Positions 1 to 10,145 of a stretch of DNA of 64,000 nucleotides are shown one piece after another. The stretch covers positions 826,199 to 890,198 of the forward strand of contig NW_022985450.1 in NCBI RefSeq assembly GCF_010093595.1, in the 5' to 3' direction. This DNA comes from Mytilinidion resinicola (taxonomy: Eukaryota; Ascomycota; Dothideomycetes; Mytilinidiales; Mytilinidiaceae). The notes under the pieces were generated by a model that was not told where the DNA came from, made no database searches, and saw nothing but the letters and a program-made list of their open reading frames with translations. The position numbers were made by a program, and so were the translations under genes. How positions within the stretch are numbered: position 1 is the first letter of the stretch; every line of letters starts with the position of its first letter.

Positions 1-1457
1 TTGAAGGGTGGTTCGAGTGTGAGGATGAAGAGTTGACGCAGTATTGGTATGATGCCGCGTATACCAACGATATGAACATCGACCTTTTCCTGAAGGATTA
101 CATTGACCCGCGGAACGCTTACACAGAGTCTTTGGATGGGAAGCAGGTGCTTTTCGATGGTGCGAAACGAGATCGAGATCCGTACATCGGAGATCTTGCT
201 GTTTCTGGTCGAACGCTGTATTTGACGCATCCGAAATCCAAAGTGGCTGCTAAGAACATGCTGGTGGATCTAGCGAATCATCAAAGAAGCGATGGATGGA
301 TACCACCCGCTAGCATCAATGACTACGCACTGCCGCTGTTCGATTATCCTCTTTGGTGGGTATTGACTTCTTACGATTACGTCTTATATACGGGAGACAA
401 AAGCTATCTGGACGACGTGTACCCAAACTTGGTCAAACTTCTAGATACCTACTATCCCAGCAACACCGACAACACCACAAACCTGCTATTCAAAGGCGAT
501 CCATTTGGTACATCCGGATACGGCGATTACGCCTTCCTGCCTCGTAACGGCTCAGTGACATACTACAACGCCCTCTACGTCTACGCTCTCAAAGCAGCCT
601 CTGAAATAGCCACTTGGGCTGGCAGAGAAGACACTTCAGACTGGAAAGGTCGTGCTGATACCGTCACAACCGCCCTCAACGCCAACCTCTGGGACGACTC
701 CGCAGGAGCCTACCTTGACTCAACCCTCGGCCCCGTCCGCCACGCCCAAGACGGCAATTCAATCGCCATCCTCTCCGGCGCCGCACCAGCCAACCGCTCT
801 CTCTCCGCTCTTACATATCTCTCCAAACACATGCACCAACCCTACGGCAACGCCTTCTACGACGCCGCCGGCGACGCCCTCGGCACCGACTTCTCCTCCC
901 GCGTGTACGCCTTCATATCCTACTTCGAGAACTCCGCGCGCTTCGAGACCAACCTCTCCGCCACCGCCGTCGACCAGATCAAGCGGACGTATGGGTGGAT
1001 GGCAAGCCAAGACCCAGGCGTCACGATGTGGGAGGGTATTGGGAAAGACGGGAGTTACTACGAAGAGGGATTTACGAGCTGTGCGCATGGATGGAGTACG
1101 GGGGTTTTACCCGCTTTGACGAACTATGTGCTCGGTATGAAGCCGACGGGGCCGGGGTTTAGCACGTTTGCATTCAAGCCGGTGGTGACGGAGGGTGTGA
1201 CGTGGGCGAAGGGGGTGGTGCCGACGCCGGGTGGGGGGATTGGGGTGGATTGGAGTGGGAAGGTGTTTAAGGTGAGTCCACCGAAGGGAGTTAAGGGGAG
1301 TGTGAGTGTGCCGGCGGAGAGTAAGGGGACCGTGAGTGTTGGTAAGGGCGTTGTATGGGAGAATGGGGTGAGTAAGGGGTTGGGAGCGAGGTTTGAGAGT
1401 GGATATGTAACTGTGGATATCGATGGAGGGAAAGAGGTCACTGTTAGCGTGAAGTAA
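1..1457 (+). CDS. GH78-like alpha-L-rhamnosidase, C-terminal part (5' end outside window)
   Basis: The frame is open from base 3 to the stop at 1455-1457 with no need for a start inside the window, so the gene begins to the left; about 485 residues are visible. The protein reads as an (alpha/alpha)6-barrel glycosidase of the fungal alpha-L-rhamnosidase type, which removes terminal rhamnose from plant or microbial glycans, usually outside the cell. Supporting stretches are DGAKRDRDPYIGDL near the start, where this fold carries catalytic acids, the W-rich middle (SYDYVLYTGD, WMASQDPGVTMWEG) and AHGWSTGVLPALTNYVLG, typical of the last barrel helices. After about residue 370 comes a beta-rich tail (STFAFKPVV, TPGGGIGVDWSG), as in the C-terminal sandwich of GH78. 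The family is inferred from motifs; substrate specificity cannot be read. A signal peptide, if any, would lie upstream. Confidence 0.72.
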   Translation, partial: EGWFECEDEELTQYWYDAAYTNDMNIDLFLKDYIDPRNAYTESLDGKQVLFDGAKRDRDPYIGDLAVSGRTLYLTHPKSKVAAKNMLVDLANHQRSDGWIPPASINDYALPLFDYPLWWVLTSYDYVLYTGDKSYLDDVYPNLVKLLDTYYPSNTDNTTNLLFKGDPFGTSGYGDYAFLPRNGSVTYYNALYVYALKAASEIATWAGREDTSDWKGRADTVTTALNANLWDDSAGAYLDSTLGPVRHAQDGNSIAILSGAAPANRSLSALTYLSKHMHQPYGNAFYDAAGDALGTDFSSRVYAFISYFENSARFETNLSATAVDQIKRTYGWMASQDPGVTMWEGIGKDGSYYEEGFTSCAHGWSTGVLPALTNYVLGMKPTGPGFSTFAFKPVVTEGVTWAKGVVPTPGGGIGVDWSGKVFKVSPPKGVKGSVSVPAESKGTVSVGKGVVWENGVSKGLGARFESGYVTVDIDGGKEVTVSVK

Positions 1458-1864
1458 GGTTAAAAGTAAAGCATATATCACCAATGATCATAGAGTATCA
1501 ATTCGTTTCCTTGCAATAGCCTTCTTAGCGAATTACATTGTACACCTTCCCTGTCTAATACTGTGAAATGTCATAAGATAATAAGTTTGTGCACACGCAC
1601 TGAGAACCGTTTGGGGTGCCCCAGGGAGTTTCAAAAAACCTACCTTTGTAATCGCGAATGTCAAATTTGAAGTAGTGCAAGTTAGACTGCCTCTTGACTA
1701 ACTAGCTGCTTACTAGCTGGGGTGCTCCTTACAGTAGTGTCGAGTGAGCAAGTCTTGATCTAAGCAGTGATAATTCCAAGTGCCTAGACTTATGACCGAC
1801 CTAGTACTGCACTTCGACGAGTCCCCAAACTGCCCTCATCACAACCCCTCCACCCCATATCGTC
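1458..1864. other. Intergenic region with a family-1 repeat
   Basis: No gene is seen. The 3' flank of the rhamnosidase gene leads directly into a family-1 element (1570-1797), and the next gene ends at 1865 on the other strand, so the two genes converge here. Confidence 0.5.
1570..1797. repeat. Family-1 foldback element, copy a
   Basis: The segment starts GTCATAAG, then carries the shared left arm (TGTGCACACGC, TTTGGGGTGCCCC, AGTAGTGCAAGTTAGACTGC) and the core CTAGCTGCTTACTAGCTGGG, and ends CCTAGACTTATGACC, which is the inverted match of the left end. Copies b and c near 3.5-3.95 kb and copy d at 46.0 kb share this order. No coding capacity is present, so it is non-autonomous. The left tip has an extra ATAATAAG, so this copy is degraded. 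Confidence 0.75.
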
Positions 1865-2554
1865 CTACTCCCCTCCCCCCTCCCTCTCCCTCTCCCTCTC
1901 CCCCACCCTCCTCTCCAACCTCTCTTGAAGCCCCGCCCTCTCCGTTTTCTCCCCCTCTGTCTCCGTATACACCAACCTCCCACACGCCGGACAAGACTTC
2001 TCTCCCCTCACCTTCACCAAAAAGCAATCCCTGCCCACCACACACCCGCACGGCACCCTCACCGCCACCTCCCTCAGAAAATCCTCCACCACACCCCCCC
2101 ACTCCCGAAAACACCCCCCACACACATCCCCCTCCAGCCGCTCCACCTCCACCCTTGGACACCTCTGATCAAACTCCGCGAAGAACAGCGTTCGTGTTGG
2201 CGTGATGTAGACATCCACTAGCACATCCCCTTTCTCCCATTCGAAGAGTAGGGTGCTGCATTTCGGATAGGCGTTGGAGGAGTAGAGGTGGTGCGCGAGG
2301 CAGTCGGCGCCGAGGACGCAGGAGCAGGGGAGGCGGGCGGGGGGTTCGGGGCGGAGCGTCGGTTGGTAGGGGTCTGTGGTCTTGTAGCGGCGGCCGCAGG
2401 TGAAGCAGGGGGGTTTTGGGGTCTCGCGGGGCGGGACGTTGGCGGGCCATGTTTTGGAGAAGGTGCTTCGGGAGGGGAGGGGGGATGGGGATGTGGTGGA
2501 GTCCTGGGGGAGCTTGGTTGTGGGGTTGGGTTTGGTGCGTTTTTTGGGGGGCAT
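1865..2554 (-). CDS. Cysteine-rich hypothetical protein (RING/zinc-binding-like)
   Basis: An intronless 229-residue frame starting MPPKKRTKPNP. I do not recognise it as a named family. Residues 1-50 are basic and Pro/Ser-rich. Residues 50-180 hold paired cysteines in RING-like spacing: CFTCGRR, PCSCVLGADCLAHHL, then CGGCFREW, PCGCVVGRDCF and CPACGRLVY. The two CxC-x4/5-DC units look like a duplicated zinc-binding module. The last 40 residues are a charged Glu/Arg stretch (ERLERRVGEREREREGG) encoded by a purine-rich microsatellite. A cytosolic or nuclear zinc-binding protein, perhaps E3-like, is an inference. The gene converges on the rhamnosidase gene. Confidence 0.55.
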   Translation of the reverse strand: MPPKKRTKPNPTTKLPQDSTTSPSPLPSRSTFSKTWPANVPPRETPKPPCFTCGRRYKTTDPYQPTLRPEPPARLPCSCVLGADCLAHHLYSSNAYPKCSTLLFEWEKGDVLVDVYITPTRTLFFAEFDQRCPRVEVERLEGDVCGGCFREWGGVVEDFLREVAVRVPCGCVVGRDCFLVKVRGEKSCPACGRLVYTETEGEKTERAGLQERLERRVGEREREREGGGE

Positions 2555-3515
2555 GGTGGTGGGTTGGGGGTTGATTGGATAGAGTAGACTTCGGGAAATG
2601 GGGGGTTATGTTGAGGTTGCTGAGGCTGTTGAGGTTTGGGGTAAATGGGAATGGGTTTATATGCGTTTAAGGGTGTTTGAATGAGACTGTCTTGGAAGCG
2701 TGTCGAATTGATTGCGTTGGCGGGTGGTTGGAAACTGGAGCGCGTTGATGAGAGCTTGCGTGGTCTATTTTTTCTGCTTGCGAGGTCACGTTGTTGAGAC
2801 TTTTCCACGGGCTTCTTTATGGAAACTCTCGAAATAATTTGCGGGGCTGATTTATAGGATATAGGCTAAGGTACTAGCTTTAGACGCTTGATTCACCATC
2901 ACTCCAATGACTGTCTGGAATGCTAGATACCTCCACGAGGTACCGTCGGCCAGTGACATTCGAATAAGGAGTGAATGAGAATGAGTTCGATTTGAGGCGC
3001 AGGAAAACTTCCATTTGGGAAGCTCTTTGATGCCTCATTGAGGGACTGCATACAATGTTAACCATGAAGGGACTACATGCAGTTCTAGCCATTTAATTGT
3101 AGAGTGTAAAGCTTTACATTGGCTCTTGGGTTTTTATGGCACGTTGATGTACCTCATGCGGTGGCACGCACGCTGAGAATAAGCATTCAAAAGCGCGCTT
3201 AATTCCTACAGTGCGGAATATTACATTGCCTCTATGGGATTTGTATGATGTTGAAGCACCACAGACGGTGACAAGCACTTGAATCTTGAGCCTTCGAAAT
3301 GAAACTTGGTTCGGACAGTGATAATACTTATATTACACCCTTAATTTTACGATACGCTGAAGGACTTCAGAGAGTAGTGAACATGCGCAGAGAAGAGATT
3401 ATACCCACCAGCTTGATTAGTGTGTAGTAACTTTATAATCATGGAGAGAATTTGAAAACGGTGTTGAAGGGCGCCATGTAGTGGCGAACAGGTGGAAAAG
3501 TAATATACATTGACA
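2555..3515. other. Intergenic, no gene seen
   Basis: Mixed-composition DNA with short frames only. Fragments such as GTTGAAGCACC near 3250 and 3460 resemble the inner arms of the family-2 elements, so decayed repeat remnants are likely. No gene can be supported. Confidence 0.4.
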
Positions 3516-3727
3516 GGTCCCAAGTCAACGCACACGCGTTTACCGCTGCTTGGGGTACCCCCATGGCATCTCAAAAACCTAGGCACAATGTCAAGTTATA
3601 AGTAGTGGATATTAGACTACCTCTTGACTAACTGGCTACTTACTAGCTGGGCTACTCCTTACAGTGGCAATGAGTGAGCAAGATTAGAGTCAGGCAGTGA
3701 TAATTCCGTGTGCCTAGACTTATGGCC
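3516..3727. repeat. Family-1 foldback element, copy b
   Basis: 212 bp starting GGTCCCAAGTCAACGCACACG and ending TAGACTTATGGCC. The left part matches copies a, c and d; the right arm is shortened compared with copy d, which keeps arms of roughly 115 bp. The 15 bases just before it (TAATATACATTGACA) recur with one change just after it, so b and c lie head to tail in a 227-bp tandem unit. Confidence 0.8.
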
Positions 3728-3742
3728 TAATATACAGTGACA

Positions 3743-3953
3743 GGTTATAAGTCTATGCACACGCGTTTACCGCTGCTTGGGGTGGCCCCATGGTATTTCA
3801 AAACCCTAGGCACGATGCAAAGTCACAAGTAGTGCAAATTAGACTGCCTCTTGACTACCTAGCTACTTACTAGCTGGGCTACTCCTCACAGTGGTGATGG
3901 TTGAGCAAGATTGGAGTCAGGCAGTGATAATTCCCGTGCGCAGACTTATGGCC
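3743..3953. repeat. Family-1 foldback element, copy c
   Basis: 211 bp starting GGTTATAAGTCTATGCACACG and ending GTGCGCAGACTTATGGCC; the two ends are inverted matches over about 20 bases. It is in direct orientation with copy b and is the best-preserved short form. Confidence 0.82.
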
Positions 3954-4176
3954 TACTGTCAAATCGGTTATAAACACATCTTCACGATCAGGAGAACACA
4001 GTTAGGGGTGCCTTGAAGACCAACCCCAACGTCAAGAACAGAGCATGGCAACTTCAATATAGAGACACCGAGTGGTATTAGCTACTCCTACACTTTGAAT
4101 GCACGTGTCGTGACGCTTATGCCCCAACTTCCCCAATCACCACCCTCTCCTCCACCCCTCCAAACTTCTCCCAGTC

Positions 4177-5295
4177 TCAACGCAAGCGTCCACCAGGGAG
4201 AACCCTGAACCCCGGCTGACGACGCTCCGAGTGCTCTTCTCCCTCATCATCCACCTTTTGTCGCCACGTCACCTCCTCCACCGCAAGCCGTTCGTCCGCC
4301 TCCTCCCTCAGCAACCGAGCGTTTCGGGCCTCTTTGGCGCAAATGTTGAACACCAGCCCATCCCTCTTCCTCTCTGCCACCACACGCCGCGCCTCACGCT
4401 GGATACGCACACGTTCCGCTTCAATCGGATTGTCCGGAAGTTTCTCGGCAGCGTCGCGGCGGTCCAGTTCCTTCTGCTCCACATCGTGTGCCCCCAACAG
4501 CAGCCGCTGTGCTTCTATTTCGTCAAGGTTGGCCATGCGCATGTGATATAGCGTGTAGACGCGTCGTAGGTGGGCATTTTCTTCCGGAGAAGCGGAGCGG
4601 CGAGGGTAGACACGATTCGGGTCGTAAGTGTGCGAGTCTTGGGCGGCTTCGGCGTCCTCGCTGTCACTAGACTCCTCGCTGTCACTAGCCATCTCGATGT
4701 CACTGGGCACCTCGTCGTCGCGATTGTACCACGGGGGTGCGAACAACACGGCCTTGCACATCGGGCACGCGTTGCGCTGTCCGTCCCCGGTGGTGTAGCG
4801 CTGGTTCGTTGGCATGATCCATTGTCGGTAGCATTCTGATCCGAAGGTGTGCTCGCAGTGCTCGATCCGTATGGCATGCTCGGCAGGCGTGTCGTTGTCG
4901 GTGGTGCCATATTCTAGGTGGCAGATCGGGCATTCGGGCTCTTTGGGGGGGTTCTCATCGTCGCATTCGGTGATACCGTACCTGAGGAACTCTCGCTTCG
5001 AGTACATGCCTTCGGGTAAGTCCGAGTCATCGTCCAGATCCGAGTCATCCTCTTCGTCAATGAAGTATGGACGACGACATTTTTTGCATCCATCGCACTG
5101 AACGGCTGGGCCTGTATAGGTATAGAGAAAAGTGAAGCACTGAATGCCGGCTGGCCCTGTGCTCTGGCCGAAAGAGGCGGTGTGGGCAGGAGGTGACATA
5201 GACTGGTCACCTTGGTGGTCGTGTTGGTGACTAGAGGAGCTGTTGCCAGACTGCTGTTCAGGCACATAGCTGCTCGACTGGGGCGGGGAGACCAT
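4177..5295 (-). CDS. RING-type zinc finger protein (putative E3 ubiquitin ligase)
   Basis: An intronless 372-residue frame. The N-terminus (1-50) is Ser/Gln/His-rich and disordered. A short Cys cluster CDGCKKC lies at 67-73, followed by an acidic run. The RING-type domain spans about residues 122-180: CPIC at the start, HCEHTFGSEC in the middle and CPMC at the end, with a Trp after the central Cys as in RING-H2 proteins. Beyond it are an acidic Ser/Asp segment and a long charged, helical C-terminal half (about 240-350) that could form a coiled coil. The expected role is to bring a ubiquitin-loaded E2 to a substrate; the substrate is unknown. It is divergent from the kinase gene at 5637 across a 341-bp interval. 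Confidence 0.75.
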   Translation of the reverse strand: MVSPPQSSSYVPEQQSGNSSSSHQHDHQGDQSMSPPAHTASFGQSTGPAGIQCFTFLYTYTGPAVQCDGCKKCRRPYFIDEEDDSDLDDDSDLPEGMYSKREFLRYGITECDDENPPKEPECPICHLEYGTTDNDTPAEHAIRIEHCEHTFGSECYRQWIMPTNQRYTTGDGQRNACPMCKAVLFAPPWYNRDDEVPSDIEMASDSEESSDSEDAEAAQDSHTYDPNRVYPRRSASPEENAHLRRVYTLYHMRMANLDEIEAQRLLLGAHDVEQKELDRRDAAEKLPDNPIEAERVRIQREARRVVAERKRDGLVFNICAKEARNARLLREEADERLAVEEVTWRQKVDDEGEEHSERRQPGFRVLPGGRLR

Positions 5296-5636
5296 CGTGA
5301 CAATGATGTGAATTGTCGATCAGGAAGGTGTAGTGGATGAAGTTGGGCCAAGGATCGTGAAATGTCGGAGGAGGTTTGTGAAGTGGACCAGGCTAGCGAG
5401 TGGGGGCCCGTCCTACAACACAACATCTGTTGCTAGGCGGGAGCGAGTCGCAAGCTGCAGCAGTCCACTCGAACTGACGGCGCTGGAGCCTATTCACCTA
5501 CCAGTTTCCACACCTACGTGCACATAGACGAGCCGTGAGTCTCATCAGCTTGAACAAAGTGTCGATAGCTCTCCCTCTCTCCAACCACCAGACACAGTAT
5601 ATCCTGGCAGACGCCACACCTTGAACCACCTCCGAG
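5296..5636. promoter_or_regulatory. Shared divergent promoter interval (RING gene / kinase gene)
   Basis: The 341 bases separate two outward-facing start codons, so both promoters must be here or overlap. No clear TATA box is seen; a CT-rich tract (CTCTCCCTCTCTCC) precedes the kinase start, as is common at fungal transcription starts. Confidence 0.45.
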
Positions 5637-6779
5637 ATGCCCGACTTCAAGAAACTCGCCCGCATCTTCTCGCCCCGTGCCACCGAAATAGAAGACAACG
5701 ACGGCCCCTCCCGCTTTCTCCCCCTCCCCTCCGTCACCCCAACCACCTTCTCCTCCTCCTACTCCCTACTGCGCCGGTTGAAAGAAGGCGAAAGCGGTGA
5801 CATTTCCCTCTACACGCACCAAACGAGCCTTCAATCCATCGTTGTGAAGCCCGTCAAGAGCGTCCACCCCAAACAGCCCCTTGAATACTCGATCCTAGAG
5901 ATTTGCAAACATTGCACCAACATCGTCACCGTTCTCGGCCTCTGCGCGAACGTTCCGAACTCAAACACCGATGCAATCCTTCTAGAGTACTGCAAGCACG
6001 GCGACTTGTTGGAGTACCAGAACCTCTTCGTCGACAACAGCGTCTACCCGACAGAGCGCACGATGAGGGTGGTCTTTCGGCAGCTTTTGCAGGCACTCGC
6101 GTTCCTACATAACGGGGTGGGCAGCGGGACAGATACGACGAGGTGGAAGCCGATCGTTCATCGTGACATCAGGCTCGAAAATGTGCTAGTTTCCAAGCTG
6201 GATGAAGGGGCGGAGGGCTCGTTGCGGGACATCGTGGAGATTAAGCTCACCGACTTCGACCTCGCCAAAAGATATAACAAGAAGGATTGCACCGTCCAGC
6301 GAGGTGCAGGCTCACCGGTGTGCTGGCCCCCAGAGCAGACGCTACAGAAGCGCCAGGCTAAGCCGCGTGGTGATGTTTGGGCAGTTGGGGCCGTCATACA
6401 CGCACTCGTGCACTGCACGTACCCTCTGAAGGATGTGGTGGAGTACAATGAGCAGTTTTTGCGGAACTATGCGGGGAGATATCCAGCTGAAATTGGAGAG
6501 GAAGAGCGCGATAACACCTTAAGGGAGAGGTGGTACTGGGAGGCACTGGTGCCGCGCGAAGTTACCCCCTTTATGAACGCCATAGATGGGTACGATGGGT
6601 CTGGAGCTCGCGTGGATCGAAACCTGCCCCTTTGGCAACTAAGAGTGGCGGAATAGCGCCCAGTGTACAGTCAGGAGTTCAGCGACCTTGTAGGCTGCGC
6701 TTTAAAGCCGAAGGAGGAGAGGAAGACGGCTTTGGAGCTTCTTGGTGATATGTCCAACATGCTCAATGTAGCGACCTAG
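5637..6779 (+). CDS. Divergent protein kinase-like protein; short intron or nonsense codon near the 3' end
   Basis: The frame gives a kinase fold with changed key residues. The nucleotide loop (LKEGESGDISLY, 48-59) has a weak glycine pattern; the lysine of VVK is near 71; the catalytic loop is VHRDIRLENVL (174-184), keeping HRD and the metal-binding Asn; the DFG motif reads DFD (206-208); the APE motif is PPE; DVW (246-248) is intact. The frame meets TAG at 6654-6656, but the same frame then continues RPVYSQEFSDLVGCALKP and ERKTALELLGD to a stop at 6777-6779, which matches the usual last helices. Either a 45-bp intron (6612-6656, GTGGAT..CTAAG..AATAG, phase 0) removes the stop, or it is a real nonsense mutation. 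With the intron, the protein is 365 residues. It may be weakly active or a pseudokinase. Confidence 0.68.
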
Positions 6780-7139
6780 GGGCCCTGGATTGAGCTTGGT
6801 TGATGAGGAGTTATGCACCATAGCTGCAGCGCCCGTGGGGTCCTCGGCGGTGCCAGAAGGGTGCCAAATCTTAGATATATAGTTTCGGAATAAGACCTAC
6901 GGAAGTGCGCATTTGAAAAATTGAATTGAAACGTGACTACTTGAGATTGAGAGGCGAAATTGACACAAAGTTGACGAGTTTGATGAGTATGTGAAGATGG
7001 CTCCTATAAGGACCGGAGAAGTAAAAGTAGACATTTTCAACTCCTGATTTATGTCGTATGGAACAGGTTCTTTTAAATCGAGGCTAAATTCAGCACCTTT
7101 CGTCCGGAGCCCCTGACATCAAGGTTCACTGCTCAGGTG
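6780..7139. other. Intergenic, no gene seen
   Basis: This is the 3' flank of the kinase gene. No sizeable frame or recognisable element is present. Confidence 0.4.
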
Positions 7140-7830
7140 GCTGCTTGGTCAATGCGTCTGAGCATGCCTTGGTCAACTTTTTGATGCCGTGTTCACGGCG
7201 TCGAAGCTAGTCCTGGCAGATCAGAACTACGCACCCGATACACTCGAAGCCTAAGCCGCGGATTCTGACCACCGGAAATAGCGAGCCGATATGACCAAGG
7301 ATTCATACGAAAGTGCAGGCCTGGTCAATGCGTTTTGGCGTGGCTTGCTCAACATATTGATGCTGTATGCACGACCTCGACACCAACTCTAGCAGACCAG
7401 AACCACAAACCCGAGACCCTCGAAGCTTGAGCTCCAGATTCTGACCACGGAGATTGCGAGTCGGTACGACTAAGGTTTAATACGTCAACAGGTTTTAGCG
7501 TAGCTCACTGGACATTTTGATGCCGTTTGCACGACCTTGACACTAGTCCTGACAGACCAAAAGGCCACACTCAAGACCCTCGAAGCAGTAGCCCGGAATA
7601 CTGGCCACCGGAAACAGCGAGCCCGTTATGTCCAAGAGCCGAAACGAATATGCTAGCCTAGACAATTGGCGCGGCTTAATCAACATTTTGGTGTCATGTG
7701 CACGATTTTGACACCAGTCCTGACAGATCAAGATATCACACCCAACATCCTGGAAGCAGTACCATAGAGTTCTGACTTCCGGATTTTAAGAGTTTGATAT
7801 GACCAAAATTCGATAGGAAAGAGCTAGGAC
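7140..7830. repeat. Degenerate tandem repeat, four units of about 170 bp
   Basis: Four consecutive units begin near 7145, 7320, 7492 and 7658. Each carries the same order of landmarks: TTGGTCAATGCG or a variant, CAACATTTTGATGCCGT, TGCACGACCTTGACACC, CAGACCAGAAC, GACCCTCGAAGC, TTCTGACCACCGG and GCGAGTCGGTACGACC. Identity between units looks like 65-75 percent. Many differences are C/T or G/A. No frame runs through all units, so this is non-coding or long decayed. Confidence 0.75.
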
Positions 7831-8045
7831 GAATACGGAAGATGCGAAATGACGGCGGATTGAATATTGAAATGCACCGGACCGTAATCAGGATGAGAGA
7901 CAAGAGAAAAAGTCTTCGCAACACACCAATATGTGGGTATCCTTCATGATACTTCCAGGTTATGCCAGGATACCGAAAAAAATCAATGAAAAGAGAGGTG
8001 CACACTAAACGTACTTACGAGCCATGCCTAGATGGCTTCCTAGAG

Positions 8046-8098
8046 ACAAAAGCAGGGAGAAAAAGACAAAAGCAGGGAGAAAAAGATAAAAGAAATTG
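8046..8098. repeat. 20-bp minisatellite, about 2.5 copies
   Basis: The unit ACAAAAGCAGGGAGAAAAAG occurs twice in a row and is followed by a partial third copy (ATAAAAG). It lies between two larger degenerate repeat blocks. Confidence 0.8.
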
Positions 8099-8154
8099 GA
8101 AGCTAGCTCGCACAAGGATGCGCTACATTTCGGATACGGGACATTAAGGAGAAC

Positions 8155-8880
8155 AATCTTGGACCAAGTGGATCAAGTTCTCCAGGGAAATTTGGCCGCG
8201 TCATGCCATCGATGCAGCCAATGCTGTCCGAGAGCTGTCTACCGATCCGCAGAACACTTTGGAGTTGCTCTAAAAGCCGAGAATGTACCTCGCCATGAGC
8301 GAGGGTTTATCTCAACTACCCGGTAGCCATTGGCTCAGGAGCTTTGGAGCTGATCTGTAATCCTGCATTCCCGACTGGGAACTCTCCCTCGAGGCATCGT
8401 CGCTGTGTACTGCGGTATTACCGAGGCCCTGAAGTCCCGTCTTATATAGACGAAGCTCTCAAGAAGGCGAACTTGCAGGTGGCTGTATGACGATGAATCG
8501 GGGAGTGCTGTCTCTCAATGGAAGCGAGAAAAAAGTTTCAACCAGGTGGATCTGGTCTTCAAACAGAACTCGGCCGCGTCATATCATGGTTATACCCAAC
8601 CCTCCCCGAGAGTTGTCTTCCAGTCCACAGAGTGCTTTACAGTTGCTCTAGAAGCCTGAAATGTCCCTGGCGTGCTAGCCATGGGCGAGGGTGTATCCCG
8701 ACGACTTGGTATGGCCTCGGAGCTCTGGAGTAGTTATATTATCCTGCGGTCTCGTCGTTGTCTACTAGTGTATTCCCGGGGCACCTGATTTCCCGTTTTG
8801 TATGGATACTAGGCCTTCAAAGCCCTCCAAAGGTCCATTTGGGCTGCACGACGATGAAACCGGGAGTTCTGTCGTAGAAT
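8155..8880. repeat. Diverged tandem duplication, two units of about 360 bp
   Basis: The segment from about 8160 to 8515 is repeated at about 8530-8880. Shared landmarks in order are CAGGTGGATC, GGCCGCGTCAT, CCGAGAG.TGTCT, AGAGTGCTTTACAGTTGCTCTA, CATG.GCGAGGGT, GGAGCTCTGGAG, CTCGTCGTTGTCTAC, CCCGTTTTGTAT, GCACGACGATGAA and GGGAGTTCTGTC. Both copies are riddled with stops. They could be remnants of an old duplicated gene or element; I cannot tell which. Confidence 0.6.
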
Positions 8881-10145
8881 GTGCGCGGTCGGGTATAGCC
8901 ATCATTCCAGCCTAGTCTTCTCTATCCGCTCTGGCATCTACACGTCTCTATATCATCTTTCAGGGTCGCGTCATTTCCGCTGGTACTACTAACACGTCCG
9001 ACGTGTGTGGGTTGAGGAGTGCGATCGGGGTGGTCGGGCGAAGGATTGAGGACTTCTTCATCTCCGACAGGGCAAGCTTCGGTCGCAAAGATAGGCACCG
9101 CATCGTGTCTTCGGTACGGTTGCTAGCGAGATAAGGTCCAAGACATGCAGGCTGATGTTGCTGGTGTTCTGGGTATGGAGAATAAGGAAGGTGGTGTTGA
9201 AGCGCCAAAAAAGAAACACCATCCCGCGATTTTTGCCAAGCTAGACTTCTGCCCTCTTCAACACCAATAACCTCATCGCACAGCCTCTGGCTCTTTTGAT
9301 TACACACAGTCTGGAGTCTATCGAATAATAAACGCCGGACCGAGATGAACAAGCACTTTTGCGCTATGGTTACCGCGAAAGTTTGTACGGATCGTCTTAC
9401 TTCACTCCGCTTCCCACAAACATCAATACGAAGGCGGCCCATCCTTGAGAGAACGCCATAGGTCATATCTCTGTAGCAGATTAAACAGGGTGTTGTGCTA
9501 GGAAATCCCTGCGATCAGTTCCTATGGCCTAAATTCATGAGCATCTCCCTCTCCTCGATCTCCTCGCGCCGACGAAGAAATACCTTAGCTTCGCCGACGA
9601 GAATCTACACATTGAGGGGGAGAGCAGCACAACTGCGGCGCCGAATCATGAAGCATCAAGCCATACTACTTACTGGTCCATACAGTCCAAATACAAACAG
9701 AATTACAGCTCGAGCGACCGTCCTCCTGCACCCACCCCTCTCGAACCGACCGACCCATCCCCTCAAACGCCTCCCTCCGGTCTATCACGCAAGCAACTAG
9801 ACGCTGCCCACAGGCGCATCACTCGTCGAACTATCTGCAATCCTCCTGGACATGTCCGTCAATCCCATCAACTCATAACAAATCCGTGGTTGATCATAGT
9901 TGGGAATCCATCACCACGATACCCCACTACACTTGGGCGAATCTGAGGATACCAGCAAATTATAGTTTCCCATGGGGTAATACAGGCGTCGATGGTGGTT
10001 GTCACGATGGTAACCGCGTTCGAGTGGTCGGCGAGAAAGACGAAAGTTGCAGTACTCCAGAAAGCGCTGTGCTGGGGCCACAGCGATGGTTGTGATGGCG
10101 CCGTTAATGAAGGGATAGTCGTGAACTAGTGTGAGAGATGAGGAT
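8881..10145. other. Gene-poor stretch, no supported gene
   Basis: Several frames of 70-170 codons exist on both strands but none shows a domain, conserved block or convincing splice pattern. The part nearest 10145 lies downstream of the membrane protein gene and may hold its lost C-terminal coding sequence. Confidence 0.4.

Noticed and set aside
652..1119. Overlapping Pro/Thr-rich plus-strand frame inside the rhamnosidase gene
   Set aside because: It is a shadow of the GC-rich third positions of the real frame and has no domain.
8960..9466. Minus-strand frame of 168 codons
   Set aside because: Composition is not protein-like, no domain or splice pattern is seen, and it lies in a decayed repeat region.
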